Shown piece by piece: positions 8,444 to 17,136 of a DNA stretch of 64,000 nt (its first letter is position 1; every line of letters starts with the position of its first letter). Source of the DNA: Cupriavidus oxalaticus. Its GTDB lineage: Bacteria; Pseudomonadota; Gammaproteobacteria; Burkholderiales; Burkholderiaceae. Where the stretch lies: NCBI RefSeq assembly GCF_016894385.1, contig NZ_CP069811.1:1836501-1900500 (forward strand), in the 5' to 3' direction. The position numbers were made by a program, and so were the translations under genes. Below the pieces are notes generated by a model. That model did not search any database. It was not told the DNA's origin and was given only the letters and a program-made list of their open reading frames with translations.

Positions 8444-9427
8444 GTGACGCAAGCAGTTTCTTCCTCTTCCCCGGCGGCTTCCGCCGGCCCGGCGCCGGTC
8501 GCCAAGGCACCGGGTAACCGACCCGCCGCACTGCCCGCTTGGCAACGGCTGCGCTGGCAGGCGGGCAGCCTGGTATCGCCATCCGCCACCGCGCGTGCGC
8601 TCGAGCGCCTCTGGTTCACGCCGCCGCGCGCCGCCCCGACGTCGGCGGCCCGCCGCTTCCTGGACAGCGCCCGCAGCGACTGGGCGCTGGTGACCGGTCA
8701 GGGGCCCAGCCGCCGCGTGCGCGTCTACCGTTGGGGCGATGCCGGCCCGGTGGTATTGCTCGCCCACGGCTGGGGCGGCCATGCCGGGCAATGGCATGCG
8801 GTGGCCGACAGCCTGGTGGCAGCCGGCATGCGGGTGGTCGCCTTCGATGCGCTATCGCACGGCGCTTCGGATGCAGGCACGCGCGGCGCGGCGCAGACCT
8901 CGGTACTGGAAATGTCGCGCTCGCTGCTGGCCGCCGCCTGGCACGCCGGCCCGGTCCACGCCGTGGTGGCGCATTCGCTGGGCGGGGCGGCCACCGCGCT
9001 GGCGCTGCGTGAGGGCCTGCCGGCACGCGCCGCGGTGCTGGTCGGCGCGCCGGCCGACATGCACGCCGCGTGCGCGGCGCTGGCCTGGCAGCTCGGCATC
9101 GCGCCGGCGGTCCTGGCCCGCATGCAGCGGCACAGCGAGCGCTGGCTCGGCATGCCGTGGTCGGCGTTCAACGTACCGGAGATCGGGCGCTCGCGTCCGG
9201 TGCCGCCCACGCTGGTGATCCATGACCGCGGCGACAAGGAGGTGCGCTGGGAAGACGGCGCCGCGATCGCCGGCGCCTGGCCCGGCGCGGAACTGGTCAC
9301 CACCGAGGGGCTGGGCCATCGCCGCATCCTGCAGGACGCCGCCGTGATCGGCCGGATCGCCGACTTTGTCCGGCCCAGGGAAGCGGGCACAGAGATGGCC
9401 CCGGCCGCCGCCCTCGCAGTGAACTGA
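8444..9427 (+). CDS. Alpha/beta-fold hydrolase
   Basis: This is a 327-residue protein. The start is the GTG at 8444 because GGAGGT at 8431-8436 lies seven bases upstream; longer in-frame extensions overlap the terminator-like region. The oxyanion region is LLAHGWGGHAGQW. The nucleophile elbow is VAHSLGG, with Ser as nucleophile. The acid is probably Asp in IHDRGDKEV, and the His is in EGLGHRRI, so the catalytic triad looks complete. The N-terminal 60 residues are Ala/Pro-rich and not an obvious signal peptide. It lies 14 bp before the DUF2917 gene. The substrate is unknown. It is far from the NRPS operon and is not a dedicated NRPS thioesterase. Confidence 0.82.
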   Translation: MTQAVSSSSPAASAGPAPVAKAPGNRPAALPAWQRLRWQAGSLVSPSATARALERLWFTPPRAAPTSAARRFLDSARSDWALVTGQGPSRRVRVYRWGDAGPVVLLAHGWGGHAGQWHAVADSLVAAGMRVVAFDALSHGASDAGTRGAAQTSVLEMSRSLLAAAWHAGPVHAVVAHSLGGAATALALREGLPARAAVLVGAPADMHAACAALAWQLGIAPAVLARMQRHSERWLGMPWSAFNVPEIGRSRPVPPTLVIHDRGDKEVRWEDGAAIAGAWPGAELVTTEGLGHRRILQDAAVIGRIADFVRPREAGTEMAPAAALAVN

Positions 9428-9441
9428 ACGCGGAGAACATC

Positions 9442-9771
9442 ATGTTCCTGGTAAGCAACGATATGACCGCCACCCTGCCCGCACGCAGTTCGCTGCGGCT
9501 GGTGGCCGATCCGGGCGAGCACGTCGCGGTGCGCTGCACCGAGGGCGAGCTATGGCTGATCCGTGACGGCGATCCGAAAGACACTTCCCTCGCCGCCAGC
9601 GAATCGTTCACGGTGCCGGAGGCTGGCACCATAGACCTCTATGCCGTCACCCGGGCCAGCTTGCGTGTCACGCGCTGCCGGACGGGGGCGGCGGGTACGC
9701 GCGGCTGGCGGCACTGGCTTGCTCGTTTTCTGCCGTCGCAACGTGCCGGCTATTCGGGTACACACCGCTGA
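9442..9771 (+). CDS. DUF2917 protein
   Basis: This is a small 109-residue protein. The segment LRLVADPGEHVAVRCTEGELWLIRDGDPKDTSLAASESFTV has the beta-rich, cupin-like look of DUF2917 proteins common in Burkholderiales: a WxxRxGDxxDxxLxxGxxxxV pattern followed by a segment rich in hydrophobic and Arg residues. It is translated 14 bp after the hydrolase, so they are probably one operon under the TetR protein. No biochemical role is known to me. The C-terminus is basic (RGWRHWLARFLPSQRAG), which may touch membrane or nucleic acid. Confidence 0.7.
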   Translation: MFLVSNDMTATLPARSSLRLVADPGEHVAVRCTEGELWLIRDGDPKDTSLAASESFTVPEAGTIDLYAVTRASLRVTRCRTGAAGTRGWRHWLARFLPSQRAGYSGTHR

Positions 9772-9890
9772 GTCCCGCACCATTCGTTGCCGGCAGGTAA
9801 GCGCTTCGCGCGTTCGCGGATGGGAGGAGTTTCAGGCGGTTAATTGCATTATTTGTGACGAGCGGCGTTCCGCCCGCATCCGGCCCCGGC

Positions 9891-10232
9891 TCAGATCCGC
9901 AGCGCTGCCAGCATCCCGCGCGCGACCGGCTGCAGCCAGCCGCGCCGCCATGTCAGCGTGAAGGCAACGGCGATCGCTCCGGCCATCATCGCCAGCGCCC
10001 ACAACAGCACGCCAAAGCCGGCGCCGTTGCCAGGCAGCGCGGCCACGGCGCCCAGGGCAACCAGCGCCCAGGCCGCCGCACGCAGGCGCAGGCGCGACCG
10101 ATCCGGCAACTCGCCTTCCTGCCCCGACAACTCGTTCCAGTGCCGCTCGGTGGCGCAGGCAAACAGCACGAAGGCACCATACGCGCACAGCGTCAGCGCG
10201 ATCAGCAACAGGTGGTCAAGCACGTTCGGCAT
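9891..10232 (-). CDS. DUF3325 membrane protein
   Basis: This 113-residue protein has about three hydrophobic helices (residues 5-27, 50-66 and 70-92) and matches DUF3325 proteins that follow PepSY-type proteins in siderophore uptake loci. It overlaps the end of the PepSY gene by 17 bp, indicating coupled translation. It is the last gene of the leftward siderophore transport group. Its role in periplasmic ferric-siderophore reduction is inferred from context. Confidence 0.75.
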   Translation of the reverse strand: MPNVLDHLLLIALTLCAYGAFVLFACATERHWNELSGQEGELPDRSRLRLRAAAWALVALGAVAALPGNGAGFGVLLWALAMMAGAIAVAFTLTWRRGWLQPVARGMLAALRI

Positions 10233-11838
10233 GTTTTGCCTCCTCCAGGTTTGGTGCAGCCGCCGCGCGCGCCGCTTCCACTCGCCTGACGCGGCGTGCC
10301 GTCGTCAGGGCCAGTGCGCCGGTCAGCAGCAGCGCGATATCGACACCCGCCACGGCAAACTGCCCGCGCGCCAGCGCCAGCGGCAGCCAGTCGCCGGTGG
10401 TAATGCCGTTGCACACCGGCGCCGCCAGCGCCAGCGCGGCGATCGCCAGGCATTGCTGCCGCCACGGCACCAGCGTGCGGCTGCCTGGCCGCATCGCCAC
10501 GCGCGCGTGGATGGCCGTGGCCAGCCAGACCAGGAAGAACAGCCCGGCCTCGATGAACTCGCGCGACGGCAGCGTCACCGGCAGCAATCGATTGGCCACC
10601 ATCATCGCCAGCGTCGCGATCACCAGCCCGGTAGTCATGGCCGCGGTAACCGCGGCGGCCAGGCGCACGCCGCGCTCGCCATGGCGCGCATGGCGCTTGT
10701 CGAGCCAGTAGAGCTGCCCCGTGCCGATCAGCACGCAACCGGCCAGGCCGCCAAGGAAATACAGCCAGCGCAGCGGCCAGTGGTCGAAGGCGATGAAGTG
10801 CATGCCGGTCAGGAACCGCTGCGTGGTCGCCGCGGGCTGCAGCGGCGCGTGGTGCAGCAGCGCCCCGGTGGCGCCGTCGAAGTAGGCGGCGTCGTCCGCC
10901 AGGCTGACACGGTCGCCCACCGAGCGGCTGATCTTGACCACTGCGTTGGCGTCGCCCGGATTCCACATCCGGATCGCCGCCGGCGCCGCCCCGCCCCAGC
11001 GCGCGCGCGCGGCGTCGACCATCGGGCCGAGCGGCGCCATCGGTGCGGCCACGCCCGCAGCCGGCCGCGAATAGCCCGACAGGGCCTGCTCGTAGAAGGT
11101 GTTGGGCTGCTGGTACAGCGCGTTGATGCCGGCCGGGACCAGGATCATGTAGACGATGCAGATGCCGGAGAACGAAATCACCGCATGGAACGGCAGCGCC
11201 AGCACGCCGGTCAGGTTGTGCAGGTCGAGCAGGCTGCGCTGCAATTGCTTGCGCGGCCGGAAGGTGAAGAAATCGCGGAAGATGCGCACATGCACGATCA
11301 CGCCAGACACGATCGCAGCCAGCATCGCCATCGCCGCGAGCCCCACCAGCCAGTAGCCTATGTTCCATACGCGCAGGTGCAGGTTGTAGTGCAGCGGATA
11401 AAAGAAGGACGACGCCCCCAGTGTGCCGGCATCCGGCAGCAGCGCGCCGGTGCGCGGATCGGCCAGCCGGATCTGTCCGCCGGCCGCGGCGTAGCGCACG
11501 CGCGCGATCATCACCGGCGTGCGCGCCTCGGGCAGCGTCACGGCCCATTCGCGCAGCGGCTTGCCGGCGGCGAGCGCGTCCACGGCGCGCGGTACCACAG
11601 TGTCGATATCGATGCCCGGCGGAGCGGCCTCGATGCGCGTGGCGGGCATCATCCAGCGGTCGATCTCGCGGTCGAACACCGCGACCGACCCCATGAAAAA
11701 GGCCACCATCAGCACGCCGCCGAGCAGCACGCCGATCCAGGTATGCGCCCAGGTCATGGCCTGGCGCAGCCCGCCTTCGTGGGCGGCGGTCTTGTTCGCC
11801 GCGGCGCGGCTATTGTTCTTGCGCACGGTCTTGCTCAC
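10216..11838 (-). CDS. PepSY-associated transmembrane protein, putative siderophore-iron reductase
   Basis: This is a 540-residue inner-membrane protein. The GTG start at 11838 is chosen because it overlaps the previous stop as GTGA; upstream codons run back into the DUF3649 gene. An N-terminal helix (WIGVLLGGVLMVAFFMGSVAVF) is followed by a periplasmic PepSY-like region. Further helices include YWLVGLAAMAMLAAIVSGVI, and LLDLHNLTGVLALPFHAVIS carries His residues typical of haem-binding PepSY_TM proteins. C-terminal helices complete it. Relatives such as FpvG reduce ferric pyoverdine at the inner membrane, and a similar role for this siderophore is likely. It belongs to the DUF3649-PepSY-DUF3325 trio downstream of the TonB receptor. 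Confidence 0.85.
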   Translation of the reverse strand: MSKTVRKNNSRAAANKTAAHEGGLRQAMTWAHTWIGVLLGGVLMVAFFMGSVAVFDREIDRWMMPATRIEAAPPGIDIDTVVPRAVDALAAGKPLREWAVTLPEARTPVMIARVRYAAAGGQIRLADPRTGALLPDAGTLGASSFFYPLHYNLHLRVWNIGYWLVGLAAMAMLAAIVSGVIVHVRIFRDFFTFRPRKQLQRSLLDLHNLTGVLALPFHAVISFSGICIVYMILVPAGINALYQQPNTFYEQALSGYSRPAAGVAAPMAPLGPMVDAARARWGGAAPAAIRMWNPGDANAVVKISRSVGDRVSLADDAAYFDGATGALLHHAPLQPAATTQRFLTGMHFIAFDHWPLRWLYFLGGLAGCVLIGTGQLYWLDKRHARHGERGVRLAAAVTAAMTTGLVIATLAMMVANRLLPVTLPSREFIEAGLFFLVWLATAIHARVAMRPGSRTLVPWRQQCLAIAALALAAPVCNGITTGDWLPLALARGQFAVAGVDIALLLTGALALTTARRVRRVEAARAAAAPNLEEAKHAERA

Positions 11839-12158
11839 GCCAGCCGCTCCCCGAGCCATTGCGCCGCGCCGGCGCCGATGGCCGCGCCGGCTACAAGCAC
11901 CAGCCACACGCGCCACAGCCGCCGCGCCACCAGCGCCCATAGCGACATCAGCGGGAACAGCAGGAAGGCAAGCATCGAAAACCAGAGCACCGCTTCGCTG
12001 CGCGGCAAACCCAGGCGCCAGCCGAGCACGGCACCGCCGGCGGTGACGCCCCAGGTGAAAGCGTAGCTGCCGGCCAGCGCGGCCAGCGCGCGGGCGGTCA
12101 TCGCCAGCGCCGGCCCCATGGCACCGCGCGGCGGCAGGGATGAGGGACTATTGTTCAT
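11835..12158 (-). CDS. DUF3649 small membrane protein
   Basis: This is a 107-residue protein counted from MNNSPSSLPP, whose ATG has a GGA-containing site upstream; an ATG 18 bp earlier (12176) is also possible. It has about three hydrophobic segments, including AALAGSYAFTWGVTAGGAVLG and VWLVLVAGAAIGAGAA. DUF3649 proteins occur next to PepSY and DUF3325 genes in siderophore loci. The stop overlaps the PepSY start by four bases. Its precise role is unknown, probably a partner of the PepSY reductase. Confidence 0.72.
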   Translation of the reverse strand: MNNSPSSLPPRGAMGPALAMTARALAALAGSYAFTWGVTAGGAVLGWRLGLPRSEAVLWFSMLAFLLFPLMSLWALVARRLWRVWLVLVAGAAIGAGAAQWLGERLA

Positions 12159-12179
12159 TGGAATATCCAGCAACACGCG

Positions 12180-12220
12180 GCCGTCGTGGCGGTGCGCTTT
12201 TGCCGCACCGCCACGACGGC
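12180..12220 (-). terminator. Strong 17-bp hairpin after the TonB receptor gene
   Basis: The perfect arms 12180-12196 and 12204-12220 enclose a 7-base loop, eight bases past the receptor stop. No T-run follows in the leftward direction, so it may protect or process the receptor mRNA 3' end or lower expression of the downstream DUF3649-PepSY-DUF3325 genes rather than act as a simple terminator. Confidence 0.6.
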
Positions 12221-12227
12221 ATCGCGC

Positions 12228-14483
12228 TTACATCTTCATGCGCACCGTGAACATCGCCGCGCGCGGCTGGCCATAGATATTGCCTTCGCGCGGGTTGTTG
12301 ATCCGCGCATAGTAGCTGCGGTCGAACAGGTTGGTCAGGTTCAGGTCGGCCGAGACATGCTTGTTGAAGTCATAGCCGATTGCCGCATCGAAGGTCGCAT
12401 AGCCGCCACGACGCAGCGTGACCGCGCCGATCGGTGCCGGGAACAGCGCGGTGTTCTGCACGTGGCTGACCGCCGTCATGCCGCCGCCGATGCGCCAGCG
12501 CTTGAAGTCGCCGGGCAGGCGGTATGTCGTCCACAGCTTGAACAGGTGCTTGGGCGCGATCGCCGAGAACGCCGTATTGACCTGGCCGGTGCGGTCCTGC
12601 AGGTCAGTGGTGACGTTGAAGGTATAGCCCGCGTAGACGGTCCAGCTCGGCGTGATGCGGCCGCTGGCCTCCAGTTCGAAGCCCTGGCTCTTGGTCTCGC
12701 CTTGCGACGCGTAGACTGGGTTGCTCGGGTTGGTGGTGTTGATGTAGTCGACCGTGGCGCGGCCGGTTTCACGCACCTGGAACAAGGCCAGCGAGGTGTT
12801 CAGCGCGCCTTCGAAGAACTCGCCCTTGACGCCGACTTCATACTGCTTGCCCTTGATCGGGTCGACCAGGTTGCCGCTTGCGGTCAGGTATTCGTCCTGC
12901 GGCTGGAAGATCTCCGAATAGCTGGCGTAGGCCGACCAGTGTTCGGTGAAATCGTAGATCAGGCCAGCGAACGGCGTGAACTTGGCGTCGATGCTGCTGT
13001 TGCGGGTGGTGCTGGCGGTGGCCGTGTACTGGCGCGCGCTGATGTCCCACCAGCTCAGGCGGCCGCCCAGGATCAGCGTCACCGGGTCCACGATCGAGAA
13101 GCGCGCGTCGCCGTAGACGCCGTACTGCTTGGTGGTGGTCTTGGTGCCCGCTCCGGTAAAGCTGAATACCGGCTTGATGAAGTCGCTGCGCGGGTCGTAG
13201 ATATTGACCACCTGCGAGAACGCCGAGGCCGTATAGCGCGGGTCGCTGCGCGACGAATCCGAGTAGTTGAAGCCGACCAGCGCCTTGTGGCGGCGCCCGA
13301 ACAGCGAGAACGGGCCGTTGGCGTACACGTCGAAGCTGCTCTGCTCCTGCGTGGTATGCGTTCCCGCGGCGAACAGCGTCGTGGTGTTGACGCCCGGGAC
13401 CACCGGCGCATAGGCATAGGCCTGCTCGCGATGCAGGCGGTTGTTGAGGTAGCGCAGCGCGCCCTTGACCTGCCAGCCGCTGTCGAACTTGTGCTCCAGC
13501 TCGGCAAAGGCGGAGGTAGTGTAGAAGTGGTCGCGGTTCCAGTCAGCGCCCAGGTAGGTGGAGCGCGACACGTCCAGCAGGCTCGCCTGGCGCGTGACGG
13601 GGTTGTAGAAGGCCGGCAGCGTCCACGGCTGCCGGCCCTCGGAATCCTGGTAGCTGGCGCCCACCGTCACCATGGTGCTGGGCGTGATGTCGTACTCGAC
13701 CACGCCATACAGCGCACCGGTGCGCATATTGGCCTTGTCGATGAACGAATCCTTGTCCTGGAAGGCGCCGGTCAGGCGCGCGCGCAGCGTGCCGTCGGCG
13801 TTCAGCGCGCCGCCCGCGTCGATCTCCGCGCGATAGTTGTTCCACGACCCCACCGACAGCGCGCCCTGCACCTGCGCCTCGCGCGTGGGCTTCTTGCGCA
13901 CCAGGTTGATGGCGCCGCCGGTCTTGCCGGCGCCGGAGAGCAGGCCGGACGGGCCCTTCAGCACTTCGACGCGGTCGATCATCGACATGTCGGGCTGCAC
14001 GGTGTTGCGCCAGTCATACTTGGTCGGCACGCCGTCCAGCAGGAAGGTGTCGATCTCCAGCCCGCGCGAATAGAAGATGGAGCGCTCCTGGTCGCGCTTT
14101 TCCACCACCACGCCGGTGGCCTGCGCCAGCGCGTCTTCCAGCGTCACCAGGTTCTGTTCCCGGATGCGCTCGCTGTTGATCACGGTCACCGATTGGGGCA
14201 CCTCGCGCGCGGTCAGCGGCACCTTGCTGCCGGCCGTCGTCGGCGGGTTGACCGGATTCTCGCGCACACCGTTGACCGTCACCGCCGGCAGCGCATGCTC
14301 CGTCGGCTTGGCGGCGGTCGCTGCCGGCGTGGTTCCCGTGGTGGCTTCCTGTCCAAAGGCCGATGCGCTGAAGACCAGGCCGACCGCGGCCGGGATCCAG
14401 CGCATGGCGGTGCGGCACGACGGTGCGGTTCCGTTCCGTGCCGCCCGCGCGCGTGCGTTCGCGCGTCTGTTGCTGTGTTTCAT
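12228..14483 (-). CDS. TonB-dependent ferric siderophore receptor
   Basis: This 751-residue outer-membrane receptor starts at the ATG at 14483; an in-frame ATG at 14534 is an alternative. A long basic N-region is followed by a signal peptide, AAVGLVFSASAFGQ. The plug domain begins almost directly (residues about 70-190), with REVPQSVTVINSERIREQN and RVEVLKGPSGLLSGAGKTGG. A 22-strand barrel ends in the aromatic-poor but typical FTVRMKM. There is no N-terminal STN signalling domain, so it does not drive an anti-sigma/ECF circuit; control is presumably by Fur. It lies 101 bp downstream of the ornithine hydroxylase, so it probably imports the siderophore made here. Confidence 0.94.
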   Translation of the reverse strand: MKHSNRRANARARAARNGTAPSCRTAMRWIPAAVGLVFSASAFGQEATTGTTPAATAAKPTEHALPAVTVNGVRENPVNPPTTAGSKVPLTAREVPQSVTVINSERIREQNLVTLEDALAQATGVVVEKRDQERSIFYSRGLEIDTFLLDGVPTKYDWRNTVQPDMSMIDRVEVLKGPSGLLSGAGKTGGAINLVRKKPTREAQVQGALSVGSWNNYRAEIDAGGALNADGTLRARLTGAFQDKDSFIDKANMRTGALYGVVEYDITPSTMVTVGASYQDSEGRQPWTLPAFYNPVTRQASLLDVSRSTYLGADWNRDHFYTTSAFAELEHKFDSGWQVKGALRYLNNRLHREQAYAYAPVVPGVNTTTLFAAGTHTTQEQSSFDVYANGPFSLFGRRHKALVGFNYSDSSRSDPRYTASAFSQVVNIYDPRSDFIKPVFSFTGAGTKTTTKQYGVYGDARFSIVDPVTLILGGRLSWWDISARQYTATASTTRNSSIDAKFTPFAGLIYDFTEHWSAYASYSEIFQPQDEYLTASGNLVDPIKGKQYEVGVKGEFFEGALNTSLALFQVRETGRATVDYINTTNPSNPVYASQGETKSQGFELEASGRITPSWTVYAGYTFNVTTDLQDRTGQVNTAFSAIAPKHLFKLWTTYRLPGDFKRWRIGGGMTAVSHVQNTALFPAPIGAVTLRRGGYATFDAAIGYDFNKHVSADLNLTNLFDRSYYARINNPREGNIYGQPRAAMFTVRMKM

Positions 14484-14584
14484 GCCCTTCTTACTCCCCT
14501 GCTCTGTTGTGTTAATGAAATTGGCCATGCGCACCGGCTGGCGGACGGATGGCCCGCCGCCGAGGCGCGATCTTGTTCTTGTGT

Positions 14585-15997
14585 TCAGTGCGTGCCGGCG
14601 TGCGCGACCCGCGCCGGGCGGCTTCGCGCCGGCTCCGGCGCCATCACGCTTGCTTCGCCCTCGCCAGTGCCCAGCACCGCCGCGGCAATCTCCTGCGCAC
14701 GCACCGCCAGCACCGACAGCAGCGTGTCCGACAGCCCGTGCGTGGCTTCGCAGCAGCCCTGCAGGAACACGCCGGCCTGGCAGCCCGGCGCCATCTGCAG
14801 CCGGTAGTCGCGGTCGGCCTGGAAGCCCTTGGCGTCGTCCAGGTAAGACGCCAGCGGCGCCAGCAGCGACTGGTGCAGCTCGCGCCGGTAGCCGGTGGCG
14901 AGGATCACCGCGTCATAGCGCTGCAGCTGGTGCGCGCCGTCATCGCGGCGCGCGATGTCGAGCCGCACCCCGTCGGCGTCGGCCTCGGCGTGGCGCGCCT
15001 CGCAGCCGGCCAGCAGGCGGTGGCGCACGCGGCCGGTGACCTTCTGCTGGTACAGCACCTCATAGATGGCTTCGATCAGGTCGGTATCGACCACCGCGTA
15101 GTTGGTGTTGCCGAATTCGCTCAGCAACTGCTCGCGCTCGTTGGGCGCGCGCGAGAACAGGTAGTCGATGTAGCGCGGGTTGAAGATCTCGTTGACGAAC
15201 GGGCTGTCGTCCGCCGGCTTCAGCGCCGGTGCCCGGCTGACCAGGTCGACCTCGATACCGCCTTCGCGGCCGTGCAGGTCGAGGAAGATCTCCGCGGCGC
15301 TCTGCCCCGAGCCGATCACCGCGACGCGGCGCACCGGCCCCGCCTGCGCGAGTCGCTCCAGCGACGTCAGGTAATTCGAAGAATGGAACACGCGCGCATG
15401 CCCGCGCAGCGGCACGAAGGTGTCGGGGATGCTGGGCGCGCCGCCCACGCTGACCACCACGTTGCGCGCGCGTCGCACCGCCAGCGCGCCGTCGGCCGCG
15501 CGCGAGGTCACGCGCAGGCACGCCAGGGCCCCTTTGCCGGCGGTCTCGGGCTCGACCGAGACCACTTCCTCGCCGTAGTGGCAGGTGTCGGCAAAGTCCG
15601 CCGCCACCCACGACAGGTAGTCGTTGAACTCGTAGCGGCTGGGGTAGAAGGTGCGGGTATTGATGAAATCCAGCAGCCGCTCGCGCTCGTGCAGGTAGTT
15701 GATGAAGGTATAGCGGCTGGCCGGGTTGCGCATCGTGACCAGGTCCTTCAGGAACGAGATCTGCATGCGGCTGTTGTCGAGCAGCATGTTGCCGTGCCAG
15801 ATGAAGCCGGGCTTCTTCTCGACAAAGCCGAAGCGGAACGGCGCCTGCTGCGGCAGCATCTCGCGCAGCGCCACGGCCAGCGCGAGGTTGGACGGGCCGA
15901 AGCCGATGCCGAGCAGGTCGAGCACGGGGGGTGCGCCGGTATCCACGGTACCCGGGCGGGCACCGTTCGCGGCGAAGGTGGAAGCTGAGTAGAGCAT
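14585..15997 (-). CDS. L-ornithine N5-monooxygenase (PvdA/SidA family)
   Basis: This 470-residue flavoprotein starts at the ATG behind AAGGAG; a longer upstream frame overlaps the previous gene. The FAD motif is LLGIGFGPSNLALAVAL, the NADPH motif is VAVIGSGQSAAEIFLDL, and the C-terminal ATGYRREL motif is typical of N-hydroxylating monooxygenases. MRNPASRYTFINYLHE resembles PvdA more than the lysine enzyme. It converts L-Orn to N5-hydroxy-Orn for hydroxamate formation, agreeing with the Orn-type code of the NRPS at 23086-29121. It is followed by the TonB receptor and preceded by the acyltransferase (26 bp). Confidence 0.92.
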   Translation of the reverse strand: MLYSASTFAANGARPGTVDTGAPPVLDLLGIGFGPSNLALAVALREMLPQQAPFRFGFVEKKPGFIWHGNMLLDNSRMQISFLKDLVTMRNPASRYTFINYLHERERLLDFINTRTFYPSRYEFNDYLSWVAADFADTCHYGEEVVSVEPETAGKGALACLRVTSRAADGALAVRRARNVVVSVGGAPSIPDTFVPLRGHARVFHSSNYLTSLERLAQAGPVRRVAVIGSGQSAAEIFLDLHGREGGIEVDLVSRAPALKPADDSPFVNEIFNPRYIDYLFSRAPNEREQLLSEFGNTNYAVVDTDLIEAIYEVLYQQKVTGRVRHRLLAGCEARHAEADADGVRLDIARRDDGAHQLQRYDAVILATGYRRELHQSLLAPLASYLDDAKGFQADRDYRLQMAPGCQAGVFLQGCCEATHGLSDTLLSVLAVRAQEIAAAVLGTGEGEASVMAPEPARSRPARVAHAGTH

Positions 15998-16023
15998 TGG
16001 GGTCTCCTTTCGCGGCGGGAAAG

Positions 16024-17136
16024 TCAGGCGGCAACCGCGGCAAGCACGGCAAGTTCTGCGGCGGCTTGCGCCGGCGCCTCTTCCTGCGGCACCCACAGGC
16101 GCTCGCCGAAGAAGCGTTCGCGCAGCAGCATCACCAGCATGGCGCGCTTGTGCGGGAAGTCGAAGGCCTTGACCTTGGCAAAGCCCGAGCGGTCCAGGTT
16201 GCGGATCTGCTGCACGTGGTCGATGCGGGGTTCGCCGACGATGCGCTGCGTGCGCGGATCGTCGAGGAAGATGTAGTGCATCAGCGACGGCAGCCAGGCG
16301 CTGATATACGCCTTGCCGCGGATCTCGCCGTCGCCGATCAGCACGTGCCAGCCGCGGTCAAAGTCGTCGGCGTCGTAGTACGGGCCGATGCGGTTTTCCC
16401 TGGCCCAGTACACCTCGAAGTAGGCGAAGGGCTTGCCGTCCAGGCAGCCGATCAGCGGGATCGTGTGCGGGTCATCGAGCTGCGCCTGCAGGTAATCGCG
16501 ATGCCTGGCCAGGTCGCCCTCCTCCTGCCAGAACACCGCCACGCGCGGGTCGTTCATCCAGCCGTGGAAGCACTGCAGGTCGGCATCGAGGTCGGCAACG
16601 CGCATCGAGAACACCTGGTCGAGCCAGGGAATATGGCGCGCATAGACCTGGCCGGTCGGCTTGGGCGCGCGCAGCGGATGGCGCTTGCCCGCGCTCATGG
16701 CGTACTGCAGCGGGAAGTCGCGGCCCGAGGAGCCGGTGTGCCACAGCGCCGGCAGCTGCCACAGTTGTTCCACGCGCGACACCAGCTGCCCCTGCGCATC
16801 GCGTACCGCACTGCCCTCGCGCAGCATGGCGGCGGCGAGGGCCTCGGGCACGTCCAGCGCAATCGCTTCGGCGGCTGGGGTGCGCGCCAGCGCCGCTTCG
16901 CAGGCGGCGAACGTGGCGGCGCGTGCCAGCGGATGGTCCGGCGTGGTGCCGGCAAGCGCGAGGCGCGGCTGCACGCCCGGCGTGAACTGCCACGCCTGCA
17001 GCGGCGCGCCGTCCAGGCTGAGCCGCAGCGTGGCGCCTTCCCACTGGCTTTGCAGGGTGGCGGTGGATGCGGTGGATGCGGACGACCAGGGCTCGCCGGC
17101 GACGGCATGGGTCATCGAAGACGCGGTACTTTGCAT
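16024..17136 (-). CDS. GNAT acyltransferase for siderophore hydroxamate (IucB/AlcB-like)
   Basis: This is a 370-residue protein with start ATG 17136 behind GAGGGAG. It overlaps the ABC exporter end by 25 bp. The C-terminal half is an Acetyltransf_8/IucB domain: CFHGWMNDPRVAVFWQEEG, PLIGCLDGKPFAYFEVYWA, GWHVLIGDGEIRGKAY and RIVGEPRIDHVQQIRNLDRS are classic family segments. The N-terminal half is a divergent domain of unknown function also found in siderophore acyltransferases. It should transfer an acetyl or similar acyl group from CoA to N5-hydroxyornithine. No formyltransferase (PvdF-like) is present, so an acyl rather than formyl hydroxamate is expected. The acyl donor is not determined. 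Confidence 0.87.
   Translation of the reverse strand: MQSTASSMTHAVAGEPWSSASTASTATLQSQWEGATLRLSLDGAPLQAWQFTPGVQPRLALAGTTPDHPLARAATFAACEAALARTPAAEAIALDVPEALAAAMLREGSAVRDAQGQLVSRVEQLWQLPALWHTGSSGRDFPLQYAMSAGKRHPLRAPKPTGQVYARHIPWLDQVFSMRVADLDADLQCFHGWMNDPRVAVFWQEEGDLARHRDYLQAQLDDPHTIPLIGCLDGKPFAYFEVYWARENRIGPYYDADDFDRGWHVLIGDGEIRGKAYISAWLPSLMHYIFLDDPRTQRIVGEPRIDHVQQIRNLDRSGFAKVKAFDFPHKRAMLVMLLRERFFGERLWVPQEEAPAQAAAELAVLAAVAA

Noticed and set aside
8444..9427. Alpha/beta hydrolase as the missing NRPS release enzyme
   Set aside because: It is under a separate TetR-type control unit and has no thioesterase-specific features; a type II thioesterase already exists in the cluster.
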